A stretch of DNA of 64,000 bases, from positions 2,108,001 to 2,172,000 of the forward strand of contig OZ007023.1 of NCBI GenBank assembly GCA_963931525.1, written 5' to 3'. The DNA comes from Fimenecus sp900545625. Lineage in GTDB: Bacteria > Bacillota > Clostridia > Oscillospirales > Acutalibacteraceae. Shown here piece by piece: positions 8,593 through 16,388 of the stretch; the first letter of the stretch is position 1; every line of letters starts with the position of its first letter. The notes below the pieces were generated by a model. That model made no database searches. It was not told where the DNA came from and was given only the letters and a program-made list of their open reading frames with translations. The translations under genes and the position numbers were made by a program.

Positions 8593-8845
8593 CAAAAAAC
8601 GCCGCCCCAAAAGGGACGGCGCAAAAGCCTTAAACCACCCTGTTTGTAAAGGAGCCGACACTCCCGCGCCCGATAACGGCGGCACCCGTCGCGACCTACC
8701 TCTTTGTTCAGCCGCGCCGCTCCAAAGTGAAATTTCAGCGAACAGACGCCCGAAATGCGCTTACAGCCCATGACGCATTCTCTCTTGCGGGCGGGAAAGC
8801 TTTCGCCTACTGCCTTTTTCCTCGCGTTTGCAGTTCGGTTTGCGA
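8593..8845 (-). promoter_or_regulatory. T-box riboswitch of pheST
   Basis: A leader of about 250 nt between the promoter and pheS. Visible T-box parts, in transcript order, are a stem I region with AGAGAGAATGCG, a candidate Phe specifier TTC at 8731-8729 followed by ACTTTGGAGC, a GCCGTTATCG segment, the T-box core AACAGGGTGGTTTAAGG (GGTGG at 8639-8635), and a terminator GCGCCGTCCC / GGGGCGGCG followed by TTTTTTG. Uncharged tRNA-Phe should pair its ACCA end with UGGU and favour antitermination. The core departs from the usual GGTGGNACCGCG in its second half, which is unusual but leaves the tRNA-binding bases intact. Confidence 0.85.
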
Positions 8846-8850
8846 CTAAT

Positions 8851-8878
8851 AGTATAACACACTTTTCGGGAATTGCAA
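8851..8878 (-). promoter_or_regulatory. Promoter of pheST
   Basis: Minus strand TTGCAA (8878-8873), a 16-bp spacer and TATACT (8856-8851). It immediately precedes the T-box leader. Confidence 0.6.
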
Positions 8879-8886
8879 GGAAAAAT

Positions 8887-9329
8887 TCAGTTGCTTGTTT
8901 GCAACAGGATACAGCAGACAAACCACGCGCCATAAAACAATAAGTTGATAGGCATTCCGAAAGCGGCCGTATGGAAAATAAATATACTTAAAACCGCAAG
9001 AGCGTTATATCCACCTGCTAAAATCGGCGGTAAGGCATACATCAGCTTTTCCCTTTTTGTATACATCTCTTTCATTTGCGATAAAACCACGGTGGCAGCG
9101 ATTGCGGCAACAATCGGAATATGCGTTGTAGAAATGGAAAAGAAGATTTCAAGCGGGATAAGCAGGTGCGTGCAAAGCGCAAAATGTAGTACGGCACGCC
9201 TGTCAATGTATGTTCAATCGATGTAAAATTCAACAGAACCGCGCTTAGGATATACCACCCTGCAAAAATCGTCGATAGGTCGATGACCGTATCTATGCGT
9301 GCTTTCGTTTGGATTTGTGTGGCCGTCAT
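8887..9329 (-). pseudogene. Small membrane protein paralogue C, frameshifted
   Basis: Starts at ATG 9329 (MTATQIQTKARIDTV) with GGAGG upstream and ends at 8887 in another frame. The first part (LSTIFAGWYILSAVLLNFTS) and the second part (LCTHLLIPLEIFFSIS onward, ending LLQTSN) align end to end with the intact paralogue at 10502-10849. The switch is at CGCTTTGCACG around 9174-9176, where one missing T would restore CGC TTT TGC ACG. The product would have four hydrophobic segments and about 147 residues. It is either a decaying paralogue or a one-base sequence error. The function is unknown. Confidence 0.6.
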
Positions 9330-9367
9330 AGACAAAACCTCCTTAGGCCAGCCGTTTCCCGCTTATG

Positions 9368-9985
9368 CTACGACGTGGCAATCGGAAAAGAGCTTGTAAT
9401 TATGCGGTACATGTCCTTGTATGTGATAATATATCTAATTAAATGGCTTTTATCACCTTTCCTTTGACTTTTGTGAATTTGATATATTCCGTTTGTTGTT
9501 CTATACTGTTGCGGTACGAGAATTACAAATTCAATCAGGCGAACTTTCCTTGCGTTTTTCCGCCGCAGGTAAACCAGTGCCGCAATATTGCAGATAAGCC
9601 AGCCGAGCAGCACAATTGCCGGAAGTATCGTCAACGGCGCGAACACCTCGAAGCCGATCACCCAAACGCTTAAAACAAAATTCAACACCGTGACAACGCC
9701 GCCCGCAACAGGAAACCCAAGCAGCAGCTTTTCAAGACGCGCGGGGAGGTCCTCTTGTGAAAAGTGGTACATGGCGCAGGCCGCCACCGCGCAAAGAATC
9801 GGGTACAGGAAATATAGCAATATGGTGCTTTCGCCCAAAATGCCCATCCCAACGAAATCAGACAATATCCAGGCTGCGCGCGGGTGTGTTGCCGAAAGCA
9901 AGTCCCCCGCTTGCAGTGCCGCCCACCGAAGGGCGGGCAGAAGGCTTAGGACAATCGATAAAATACAGCGTGTTTTGGTTTTCAA
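9368..9985 (-). CDS. Hypothetical membrane protein
   Basis: 205 residues from a TTG start at 9985 (MKTKTRCILSIVLSLLPALR), chosen because AGGAGG lies 5 nt upstream. An upstream ATG has no such site. Five hydrophobic segments fall in the first 150 residues, followed by a basic, polar tail (RRKNARKVRLI, then QYRTTNGIYQIHKSQRKGDK). It lies in a row of four minus-strand membrane genes between 8.9 and 10.9 kb but is longer than the three paralogues and not obviously related to them. No family recognised. Confidence 0.6.
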   Translation of the reverse strand: MKTKTRCILSIVLSLLPALRWAALQAGDLLSATHPRAAWILSDFVGMGILGESTILLYFLYPILCAVAACAMYHFSQEDLPARLEKLLLGFPVAGGVVTVLNFVLSVWVIGFEVFAPLTILPAIVLLGWLICNIAALVYLRRKNARKVRLIEFVILVPQQYRTTNGIYQIHKSQRKGDKSHLIRYIITYKDMYRIITSSFPIATS

Positions 9986-10055
9986 AGTGTTCCTCCTCTC
10001 ATACATGCAGCGCCTTTCGAGCAGATGCAGCAAAGGCACTTTCCCGCCGTTTCGC

Positions 10056-10399
10056 TCAAGGCCGCGCGCCGATCAATATTGCAATGACATTTCCAAGAAT
10101 TGCCAAAATCGGTAACAGCGCAAAAATAATCTTCTGTGCTTTTGTAAACGGCTTATACGCAAGCACGACCGCAATGGTGTAAATCGCAAACACCATCGGC
10201 AGCGTAACGCCGTGGATCTGCACAAAGAACTCCGCATTGATGTATAGAAATGGGTGCAGAAATTGAAAATTTTCCCAGCCGTACCCTCCAACGTATCGGC
10301 AAGCGAAGTGCAGTTCAGCAGCACGCCGGATACAAGATACCAGATATAAAATATGCCGGCGGCGGTGAATAGTGCCCATGGTTTGATGCGGGTTTTCAT
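10056..10399 (-). pseudogene. Small membrane protein paralogue B, frameshifted
   Basis: Starts at ATG 10399 (MKTRIKPWALFTAAGIFYIW) with GGAGGG upstream. The N-terminal part is close to paralogue A (MQNRVKPWMLFTAAGVFYTW). Near CATTTCTATACATC (10241-10252) the match moves to another frame and continues YINAEFFVQIHG, then AYKPFTKAQKIIFALLPIL, to the stop at 10056. One missing base in the TTTCTATAC stretch explains it. Intact, it would be a protein of about 114 residues with four membrane segments. The strong similarity of both halves to A suggests recent damage or a sequence error. Confidence 0.65.
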
Positions 10400-10501
10400 G
10401 TGCTTCCCTCCTTGGAACTTTGACGAAAAAGCGATGCAGTTTAGGCAAAACACCGCTTTTGCTTTGGAACGGCATCCGCACAGCTTTACTGGCTTCCGCG
10501 C

Positions 10502-10849
10502 TTATCCGGGTATGACTGTACCGACAGCCATAGCAATGCTGTTCCCGACAAGTGCCACGGCGGGCAGTAGGCCGAAAACGATCTTCTGTGCCTTTGTAAA
10601 CGGCTTGTAAGTCACCAGCACCACAATGGTGTAGATGACAAAAGCGATGGGCAGGAGCACGATTTGCAGCGAATAAAACAGCTCCAAATCCAGAAAGAAA
10701 TGTGTGAAAAAGGTAAATATCCGCCATTGTGTGTCGTGCAGGGTATAACTCCACGTTGTGCAGTTGAGCAAAATGCTTGACACGAGATACCATGTGTAAA
10801 ACACGCCGGCGGCAGTAAACAGCATCCAGGGTTTTACGCGGTTTTGCAT
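10502..10849 (-). CDS. Small four-helix membrane protein paralogue A
   Basis: 115 residues from ATG at 10849 (MQNRVKPWMLFTAAGVFYTW), with GGAGGG 6 nt upstream. Four hydrophobic helices are separated by short loops, and a conserved basic loop TYKPFTKAQK precedes the last two. Paralogues B (10056-10399) and C (8887-9329) follow downstream, and this is the only intact copy. It is the first gene after the promoter, leader and terminator at 10944-11067. I do not recognise the family. The helix arrangement and repeated copies would fit a small immunity or transport protein, but nothing here shows that. Confidence 0.65.
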   Translation of the reverse strand: MQNRVKPWMLFTAAGVFYTWYLVSSILLNCTTWSYTLHDTQWRIFTFFTHFFLDLELFYSLQIVLLPIAFVIYTIVVLVTYKPFTKAQKIVFGLLPAVALVGNSIAMAVGTVIPG

Positions 10850-10943
10850 ATATTCCCTCCTAACGCACAAACAAGAAAATCCTCCGCTTTATAGAAATGC
10901 GTTCGTTGCTTTTTCGTTATCCCTCCTTTCCACATATACGCAA

Positions 10944-10973
10944 AAAGCGGCTGCGTTTGCACGCAGCCGCAGG
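10944..10973 (-). terminator. Terminator in the leader of the membrane-paralogue operon
   Basis: Minus strand GCGGCTGCGT / ACGCAGCCGC with a GCAA loop, then TTTTTGCG. It lies about 60-80 nt downstream of the promoter at 11039-11067 and 95 nt before the start at 10849. An upstream leader segment, GCACGCAGCC, is complementary to the 5' arm GGCTGCGTGC, so a competing antiterminator can form. Confidence 0.6.
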
Positions 10974-11038
10974 AAAGCAAACGCACTCAAAAAGGCTGCG
11001 TGCGTCCGGCAATTTCCGAGAGGGTCGTCTCTATTTGT

Positions 11039-11067
11039 AGAGTACCACAGCGCGCCGTCTTTGTCAA
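11039..11067 (-). promoter_or_regulatory. Promoter of the membrane-paralogue operon
   Basis: Minus strand TTGACA (11067-11062), a 17-bp spacer and TACTCT (11044-11039). It diverges from the plus-strand promoter at 11085-11113, with only 17 bp between the two -35 boxes, so the two transcription units share a control region. Confidence 0.6.
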
Positions 11068-11084
11068 CATTTTGCGTACTTCCC

Positions 11085-11113
11085 TTGCATTTTGCCGCTG
11101 TTTCCTCTATTAT
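11085..11113 (+). promoter_or_regulatory. Promoter of the HD-domain gene
   Basis: TTGCAT (11085-11090), a 17-bp spacer and TATTAT (11108-11113), followed after about 24 nt by the start codon at 11137. GAGG lies upstream of the start. Confidence 0.55.
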
Positions 11114-11136
11114 GGAAATAGAAATGAGGGAACACG

Positions 11137-11671
11137 ATGGAAATCAGCACGCTTTGCCGCACCATGGTCAGCTACTTTCAGGGTGACACGCGGCGTATCC
11201 AGCATTTTCTGAAGGTCCACGCGCTCGCAAAATGCATCGGTGAACGCGAGGGGCTGTCTGCGAAAGCGCTGCATACGCTCGAAGCCGCCGCGCTTACGCA
11301 CGATATTGCCATTCGCGACTGCGAGCGGGAATTTGGGGCACTGTACGGGCAAAATGCAGGAGGAATTCGGGCCGGCAAAGGCGGTGGGACTCCTGCTCTC
11401 GCTCGGAGAAGCGCGTGAAACAGCGGAGCGTGTCGGCGTGCTTGTTGCCTGCCACCATACCTATACGGACGACGCAGACCCCGTGTACCGTGCGCTTATC
11501 GAAGCGGATTTCCTCGTCAACGCCTGCGAGGATACGCTCTCTGCGGACGCCGTGCGCAAAGGCGATGCACGCATTTTCCGCACCGAAACGGGGAAGGCGC
11601 TGCTGCGGGACTTCTTCCCCGCCGCATTTTCAGAAAGTCCGGAGGATTCACCCCGCGCCGCACAAGAATAG
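11137..11671 (+). pseudogene. HD-domain phosphohydrolase, frameshifted
   Basis: Begins at ATG 11137 (MEISTLCRTMVSYF) and ends at TAG 11671 in another frame. The first half has the HD pattern: His in LKVHALAK near residue 28 and the HD pair in ALTHDIAI at 55-56. The second half continues it with GHCTGKMQEEFGPAKAVG and ACHHTYTDDADPVYRALIEA. The switch is at a run of four G (11335-11338), where three G would keep one frame and give EFGHCTGKMQ. The restored protein has about 177 residues, typical for small clostridial HD proteins that hydrolyse phosphate esters of unknown identity. It is either a pseudogene or a homopolymer error. Confidence 0.75.
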
Positions 11672-11674
11672 CTG

Positions 11675-11703
11675 TTGCAGTTTGCGGCAAATTCCGTTAT
11701 AAT
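11675..11703 (+). promoter_or_regulatory. Promoter of the zapA-U32-dut operon
   Basis: TTGCAG (11675-11680), a 17-bp spacer and a perfect TATAAT (11698-11703), 52 bp before the zapA start. Confidence 0.7.
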
Positions 11704-11754
11704 ATAAGAAATGTAAATGCATATCCGAAATCGGCTGATTTGAGGTGTTTGAAT

Positions 11755-12123
11755 ATGGAAATGAATAAGGTCAAGGTATCCATTGCGGGCGTCACCTATG
11801 CGCTGCGCACCGACGAGACGGCGGAATACACCAACACGCTCGCATCGGAGATCAACGAAAAAATGCAGGAATTGCAGGCGGCAAATCCCTTCATGTCCAC
11901 GAATCAGGCGGCGGTGCTCACGGCGCTGGAATTCGCCGACAAGGCCAAAAAGGCAGAGCAGACCGCCGAGGGGTATCGCTCGCAGATCAAGGATTACCTC
12001 AAGGACGCCTCCGAAGCGCAGACGGAACGCGACTTTTACAAGCGTGAGCTTGACCGCGTGCGCACCGAAGCAAAGGCAAAATCCAATCAGATCAACCTTT
12101 TCTCGCAGCAGGACAATGGCTAA
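11755..12123 (+). CDS. zapA: Cell division protein ZapA-like
   Basis: 122 residues from ATG at 11755 (MEMNKVKVSIAGVTYALRTD), with GAGGTG upstream. The N-terminal beta segment KVKVSIAGVTYALRTDE is the ZapA globular head signature. Residues about 55-110 form a long charged coiled coil (DKAKKAEQTAEGYRSQIKDY). ZapA dimers bundle FtsZ filaments at the Z-ring. Firmicutes copies often sit next to U32 peptidase genes, as here, where the U32 start overlaps the zapA stop by 8 nt. The assignment rests on the N-terminal motif and the coiled coil. Confidence 0.8.
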   Translation: MEMNKVKVSIAGVTYALRTDETAEYTNTLASEINEKMQELQAANPFMSTNQAAVLTALEFADKAKKAEQTAEGYRSQIKDYLKDASEAQTERDFYKRELDRVRTEAKAKSNQINLFSQQDNG

Positions 12124-14144
12124 AGCAGAAATTTTAGCCCCCTGCGGCGGCTTTGATTCGCTGACGGCGGCGCTGCGCTGCGGCGCAGATGCGGTCTATT
12201 TCGGTGCGGGGGAATTCAACGCCCGCCGCGCGGCTTCCAATTTTGATGACAAGGCGCTTCGGGAAGCGGCGCGCCTTTGCAGGCTTTACGGTACGCGGTG
12301 GCACTTGACGCTCAACACGCTGGTCTCCGATGAGGAGCTGCCGCGCTGCCGGTCTTTACTTGCGCGCGTCTGCCGGCTTTCGGCGGATGCGCTTATTTTG
12401 CAGGATCTCGGTGTGCTGCGGCTCGTGCGTGCGATGTGCCCCCGAAATGGAGCTGCACGCTTCCACGCAGATGAGTGTCGGAACGAAGGCGGGTCTGCGG
12501 CTTTTGCGGGAACGCGGATTTTCACGTGCGGTTCTGCCGCGCGAGCTTACTAAAAGCGAGATCGAAGCGCTTTGTCAAGCGGATATTTTGGAAACGGAAG
12601 TGTTTGTCCACGGCGCGCAGTGCATGTGCGTTTCGGGACAATGCCTGTTCAGCGCCGTACTCGGCGCGCGCAGCGGCAACCGGGGGCTTTGCGCCCAGCC
12701 GTGCCGTCTGCCCTTTAAGGCTGCGGGCGGAACGGGGCACGATTTGAGTCTCAAGGACCTGTCGCTGATCGAGCATATCACCGAGTTGCAGCAGCTTGGC
12801 GTAAACAGCTTCAAGATCGAGGGCAGGATGAAGCGCCCCGAATATGTTGCGGCGGCGGTCACGGCATGCAAAGCCGCACAAAACGGTGCGTATACGGAAA
12901 AGCAGCGCGCGGACTTACAGGCGCTGTTCTCGCGTTCCGGCTTTTCGGACGGGTATTTTGAAACCCGCTGCGGGCGCACGATGTTCGGCACACGGCAAAA
13001 GGAAAATGTGACGGCGGCAACTTCAGAACTGCTCAAATCCTATGCAAAACTCTATGAAAAGCCCCCTGCCGTGCGCGCGGTGGACTTCACGTTTCAAGCC
13101 GAAGCCGACAAGCTGCCGAGCCTTACAGCGGTGTGCGGCACGCACCGCATAACCGTCAACGGCGGGCAGGCGTGCGAGGCGGCGCAGCATCTGCCGCTAA
13201 CTGCCGAATCGGTAGAAAAACAGCTGAAAAAGTGCGGTGGCACGGTGTTTTTCGCGAATTCCATTGCCTGTCAAATCGGTGAAAACCTGCGTCTGCCGCT
13301 CTCGGAGATCAACGCCATGCGCCGCGCGGCGCTCGAAGCGTTGGAAGAGACCATTTGCGGAAAAACGCCGCTTTCCGTAAAGGACATTGGCTTTACTTCT
13401 GCGTCGCATATCGCGCAAGCTCCAAAACGGTATTTGCGCTTTTGTTCGCTCGATCAAATCCCCGAAAACGCGCGCGCAGACCGTATGTTTCTTCCGCTCG
13501 GCACGCCGCAGGACGTTTTGGAAGCTTATCATGCGGGCGTATATCTTCCGCGCGGGATCTTCGGCACGGAAGAAGCCGTGCGCCGTCAGCTTCTCGACAG
13601 CGGCGCGCCCTATGCGCTTTGCGACACGCTCGACGCCGTCGCCGTTGCACGAGAAGCAGGCATCCCCGTCATCGGCGGCGCGTTTTTGAATCTGTATAAC
13701 AGCCTTGCGCTGGAGGAAGCGGCTCAGATCGGCGTTTCGGAAGCGGTGCTTTCCCATGAACTGCGCCTTTCGCAGATCGCCGCTTTAGGCGGAGCGCTGC
13801 CGCGCGGGGTGTGCGTTTACGGGCACATGCCCCTGATGCTCACGCGCAACTGCCCGGTGCGCAACGGGACGCCTTGTGCAAAATGTGATCGGACAGGCTT
13901 TTTGACCGACCGCAAGGGCGTGCGTTTCCCCGTCCGGTGCGAGAACGGCTTTTCGCAGGTTTACAACTCCCGGCCGACCTATATGCTTGACCGGCTGCGG
14001 GAAATTCAAAACGTGGATTTTTACTTTTTGGATTTTACGATGGAATCCAAAGAAGAATGCGCACAAATATTAGATGCGCTCGAAACCGGCGCCGCGCCGC
14101 GCGGCGAATTCACCAGAGGACTTTTTTACAGAGGTGTGGAATAA
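12116..14144 (+). pseudogene. U32 family peptidase / RNA hydroxylase-like protein, frameshifted
   Basis: Starts at ATG 12116 (MAKAEILAPCGGFDSLTAAL), overlapping zapA by 8 nt, and ends at TAA 14144. The N-terminal half has the U32 pattern (APCGG, GADAVYFG, then LNTLVSDEEL). At a run of five C (12439-12443) the match moves one base, continuing MELHASTQMSVGTKAG, then the U32 signature region ILETEVFVHGAQCMCVSGQC and the Cys motif GLCAQPCR. Four C would restore one frame of about 675 residues. U32 proteins are collagenase-like peptidases or, in the RlhA branch, 23S rRNA C2501 hydroxylases. The gene is otherwise complete and well conserved, so a base-calling error is as likely as loss. Confidence 0.85.
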
Positions 14145-14587
14145 TGGAAACACTTAAAATCTGCAAGGTACGCGACGACGCAAAAATCCCCGTGCGCGCG
14201 ACGGACGGCAGCGCAGGGCTTGATCTTTGCGCGTGCATCGACGAACCGTTGACCCTGCAAGGCGGCGAAACGGCGCTGATCCCGACGGGGCTTGCCATCC
14301 AACTGCCGAGCGCCGAGTATGCGGCGTTCGTTTTTGCGCGCAGCGGGCTTGCCATCAAGCACGGCATCGGGCTTACGAATTCCGTAGGCGTTATCGACAG
14401 CGACTATCGGGGTGAAATTAAAGTCGGCATCATCAACCAGGTCGCAGAAAGCTACACCATTTCCCCGGGCGAGCGCGTCGCGCAGCTTGTGGTGATGCCC
14501 GTTTCCATGATGCCCGTGGAGGAGTGTGACAAACTCGACGACACCGCGCGCGGCGCGGGCGGCTTCGGCTCGACGGGCAAAAAATAA
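14144..14587 (+). CDS. dut: dUTP diphosphatase
   Basis: 147 residues. ATG at 14144 overlaps the U32 stop codon (TAATG), so translation is coupled. All five motifs of the trimeric dUTPase family are present: DGSAGLDL (21-28), ARSGLAIKHG (65-74), GVIDSDYRGEIKV (82-94), GERVAQLVV (109-117) and the C-terminal GAGGFGSTG (137-145) that closes over the active site. The enzyme converts dUTP to dUMP and pyrophosphate, keeping uracil out of DNA and feeding thymidylate synthesis. Last gene of its operon, followed by a terminator hairpin. Confidence 0.97.
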   Translation: METLKICKVRDDAKIPVRATDGSAGLDLCACIDEPLTLQGGETALIPTGLAIQLPSAEYAAFVFARSGLAIKHGIGLTNSVGVIDSDYRGEIKVGIINQVAESYTISPGERVAQLVVMPVSMMPVEECDKLDDTARGAGGFGSTGKK

Positions 14588-14612
14588 AGCCCGCGAAAGT
14601 GGGAGCTTTATT
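14584..14612 (+). terminator. Hairpin between dut and the convergent hydrolase gene
   Basis: ATAAAGC-CCGC / GTGGG-AGCTTTAT with a GAAA loop, directly overlapping the dut stop codon. T and A flanks allow it to act for both converging transcripts. Confidence 0.55.
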
Positions 14613-14619
14613 GAACTAA

Positions 14620-15654
14620 TCAAGCCTGCTGATCTAGCAAGCACTCCTCCAAGAACTGCTCGACGGTCTGCATGACGGCGGGATCTTCCTCGCAGAGCTT
14701 ACGGAAATTCAAAGTCTTTGCATAGGCGGCAAGCGCGTCGGCGCCGCCGTCTTTTTGTTTAGAAAGTACCGAGAAGCGTTCGAGCATTTCGGCGACGCCC
14801 GCCTCCGCTTCCTGTGTGTTGTATACGTTATGACGCTTTTCGGGGTAGATAACACGTTTTATATGCGGGTTTTCGGAAAGGTGCGGCGCATTTGCCGCCG
14901 CATTGGAAAGCGGCACGACCGCATCCTTGCCGCCGTGGAGCAATAAGACAGGGACGTTCGCAGTTTGTAAAATCTTAGACGTGCGCGCCGCAGCCGCTTT
15001 GCCGAAGCGCAGCCGTTCCCAAAGGCGTAAAAACGGCTTTAACGCGCCAAACGGCGCGCCGGTTTGCGCGCTTGCCTGTGCGCACAGCAGTGTTGCGGCA
15101 TCCTCCGGCGCGGAAAACGCGACCACACCGCGCACAGCGGGAGACTGTGCGCGGCACACGGCGTAAGCACCCCACGAATGCCCGCAGAGCACCACGGGGA
15201 GTGCTCTCGTTTTTTCGTCTTGCGCCGCAAACGCAAGCGCGCTTTGCAGGTCTGAAACGCTCTGCCCGAAGCCGCGAAGCGATTTGCCGTCCGAGGCCAT
15301 CGTTCCCGTTGCGTCGTAGGCGAGCACCAAAAAGCCCTGCTTTGCAAAGAAATCCAGCTCCGTGGTATAGCTCAAATGCCCGCCGCCCATGCCGTGGGCA
15401 AAGATCAACAGCGCGCGATCCGTGCGCCCGCTTTCAAAATACAGATTGCCGCGCAGGGTCTCGCCGCGCCGGTTCGGGAACTCCACCGCTTCGGCTGCAA
15501 GGTTCTCGAAATCCGCTGCCGTAAAATAGTTAAGATACGGACTCCCCTCCTGCCGATTGCCGAACGCAGCGCGCAGCACCGCCCACGCGAAGATCAGGCA
15601 AAACAGCAAAACTAAAAATAAAATTGCCAAAACAAGATAGAGTAACAGCACCAT
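14620..15654 (-). CDS. Membrane-anchored alpha/beta hydrolase
   Basis: 344 residues, ATG at 15654 with AAGAGGCG upstream. An uncleaved N-terminal helix (MVLLLYLVLAILFLVLLFCL) anchors it, and the rest is an alpha/beta-hydrolase fold of the serine aminopeptidase type. An oxyanion region HGMGGG lies near residue 90, the nucleophile elbow GHSWGAY holds Ser near residue 159, a catalytic Asp is likely in LLLHGGKDAVVPL near 243, and His in EKRHNVY near 277. The protein probably hydrolyses an ester or amide at the membrane surface; the substrate is unknown. It stands alone between the dut and toxin-antitoxin units. Confidence 0.8.
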   Translation of the reverse strand: MVLLLYLVLAILFLVLLFCLIFAWAVLRAAFGNRQEGSPYLNYFTAADFENLAAEAVEFPNRRGETLRGNLYFESGRTDRALLIFAHGMGGGHLSYTTELDFFAKQGFLVLAYDATGTMASDGKSLRGFGQSVSDLQSALAFAAQDEKTRALPVVLCGHSWGAYAVCRAQSPAVRGVVAFSAPEDAATLLCAQASAQTGAPFGALKPFLRLWERLRFGKAAAARTSKILQTANVPVLLLHGGKDAVVPLSNAAANAPHLSENPHIKRVIYPEKRHNVYNTQEAEAGVAEMLERFSVLSKQKDGGADALAAYAKTLNFRKLCEEDPAVMQTVEQFLEECLLDQQA

Positions 15655-15699
15655 ATCGCCTCTTTGTCTATAACAGATGGTTTTACAACACCCGCCGCG

Positions 15700-16017
15700 C
15701 TATTTCAGGGCGGCTTCTCGATTTCGTTTCCCGTAAAGCACCCTCGCAACCGTGACAACGCGGTTCGCCTCGTCCACCCAATAGAATAATACATAATGCC
15801 CCACAGCGAGCTTTCGATATTCGTTCAAAAGCGGCTTTTGCGGGGTATAAACCGGGTAAGCGTACGGAAAATCCTCTGACTGCTGTGCTGCTTGTATGAG
15901 CTTTTCTGCCGTGTTTTCCGCCGTCTGTGGATTTTGCAGCTCATGCCCGATGTAGTGCACGATGTCCAAAAGATCCTGTCGTGCAGCAGGCAAAAACGCC
16001 AGCTTATACCGTCCCAT
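15700..16017 (-). CDS. RelE/ParE-type toxin
   Basis: 105 residues. The fold pattern is that of RelE/ParE toxins: an N-terminal strand (YKLAFLPAARQDLLDIVHYI), two helices, then strands with LLNEYRKLAVGHYVLFYWVD and VTVARVLYGKRN near the C-terminus. The RK and R pairs in those strands match the positions used by such toxins on ribosome-bound mRNA or gyrase. Its start lies 14 nt inside the antitoxin gene at 16004-16279, giving tight coupling. Whether it acts as an mRNA endonuclease (RelE) or a gyrase inhibitor (ParE) cannot be told by eye. Confidence 0.85.
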   Translation of the reverse strand: MGRYKLAFLPAARQDLLDIVHYIGHELQNPQTAENTAEKLIQAAQQSEDFPYAYPVYTPQKPLLNEYRKLAVGHYVLFYWVDEANRVVTVARVLYGKRNREAALK

Positions 16018-16279
16018 TTTGGATTTCTTCTTTCATCGCCTGCAACACCGCTTTGGCGGAATAGCGGGTGTCGGTCAGGGCGGCTTCCCGCTCTGCCGCC
16101 TGTAATTTATGGTAAACTTCGCTTTCGAATTGCAGATTCTCGTAAGCGTCCATGCTCAACACGACCATATCGCCGTAGCCGTTTTTGGTTAAAAACACGG
16201 GCTGCTCCGTTTCATGCACAGTTTTGGAAATCTCCGCAAAGTGATTGCGCAAATCAGAAACAGGACGAATCGTTTTCAT
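16004..16279 (-). CDS. Phd/YefM-type antitoxin
   Basis: 91 residues from ATG at 16279 (MKTIRPVSDLRNHFAEISKT). A GTG nine bases further upstream is possible, but the GAGGTG box is best spaced for the ATG. The N-terminal half is the Phd/YefM DNA-binding domain (RPVSDLRNHFAEI, then PVFLTKNGYGDMVVLSMDAYE), and the C-terminal tail would wrap the toxin. It overlaps the toxin gene. As in this family, the toxin-antitoxin complex likely represses the promoter at 16298-16326. Confidence 0.9.
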   Translation of the reverse strand: MKTIRPVSDLRNHFAEISKTVHETEQPVFLTKNGYGDMVVLSMDAYENLQFESEVYHKLQAAEREAALTDTRYSAKAVLQAMKEEIQNGTV

Positions 16280-16297
16280 CGTTTTCACCTCGCCATT

Positions 16298-16326
16298 ATT
16301 TTAGCGCAATTATGATAACATATCAA
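16298..16326 (-). promoter_or_regulatory. Promoter of the toxin-antitoxin operon
   Basis: Minus strand TTGATA (16326-16321), a 17-bp spacer and TAAAAT (16303-16298), about 20 bp from the antitoxin start. The spacer contains ATGTTATCATAAT, an imperfect palindrome that could be the autorepression site. Confidence 0.5.
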
Positions 16327-16335
16327 TATATATAT

Positions 16336-16368
16336 CTTAAAAAACGACCCCCGCAGTGCGGGGGCCGT
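16336..16368 (-). terminator. Terminator of carAB
   Basis: Stem ACGGCCCCCGCA / TGCGGGGGTCGT followed by TTTTTTAAG on the minus strand, 21 nt after the carB stop. Confidence 0.85.
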
Positions 16369-16388
16369 GCTCATTTTATGCGGTTTGC

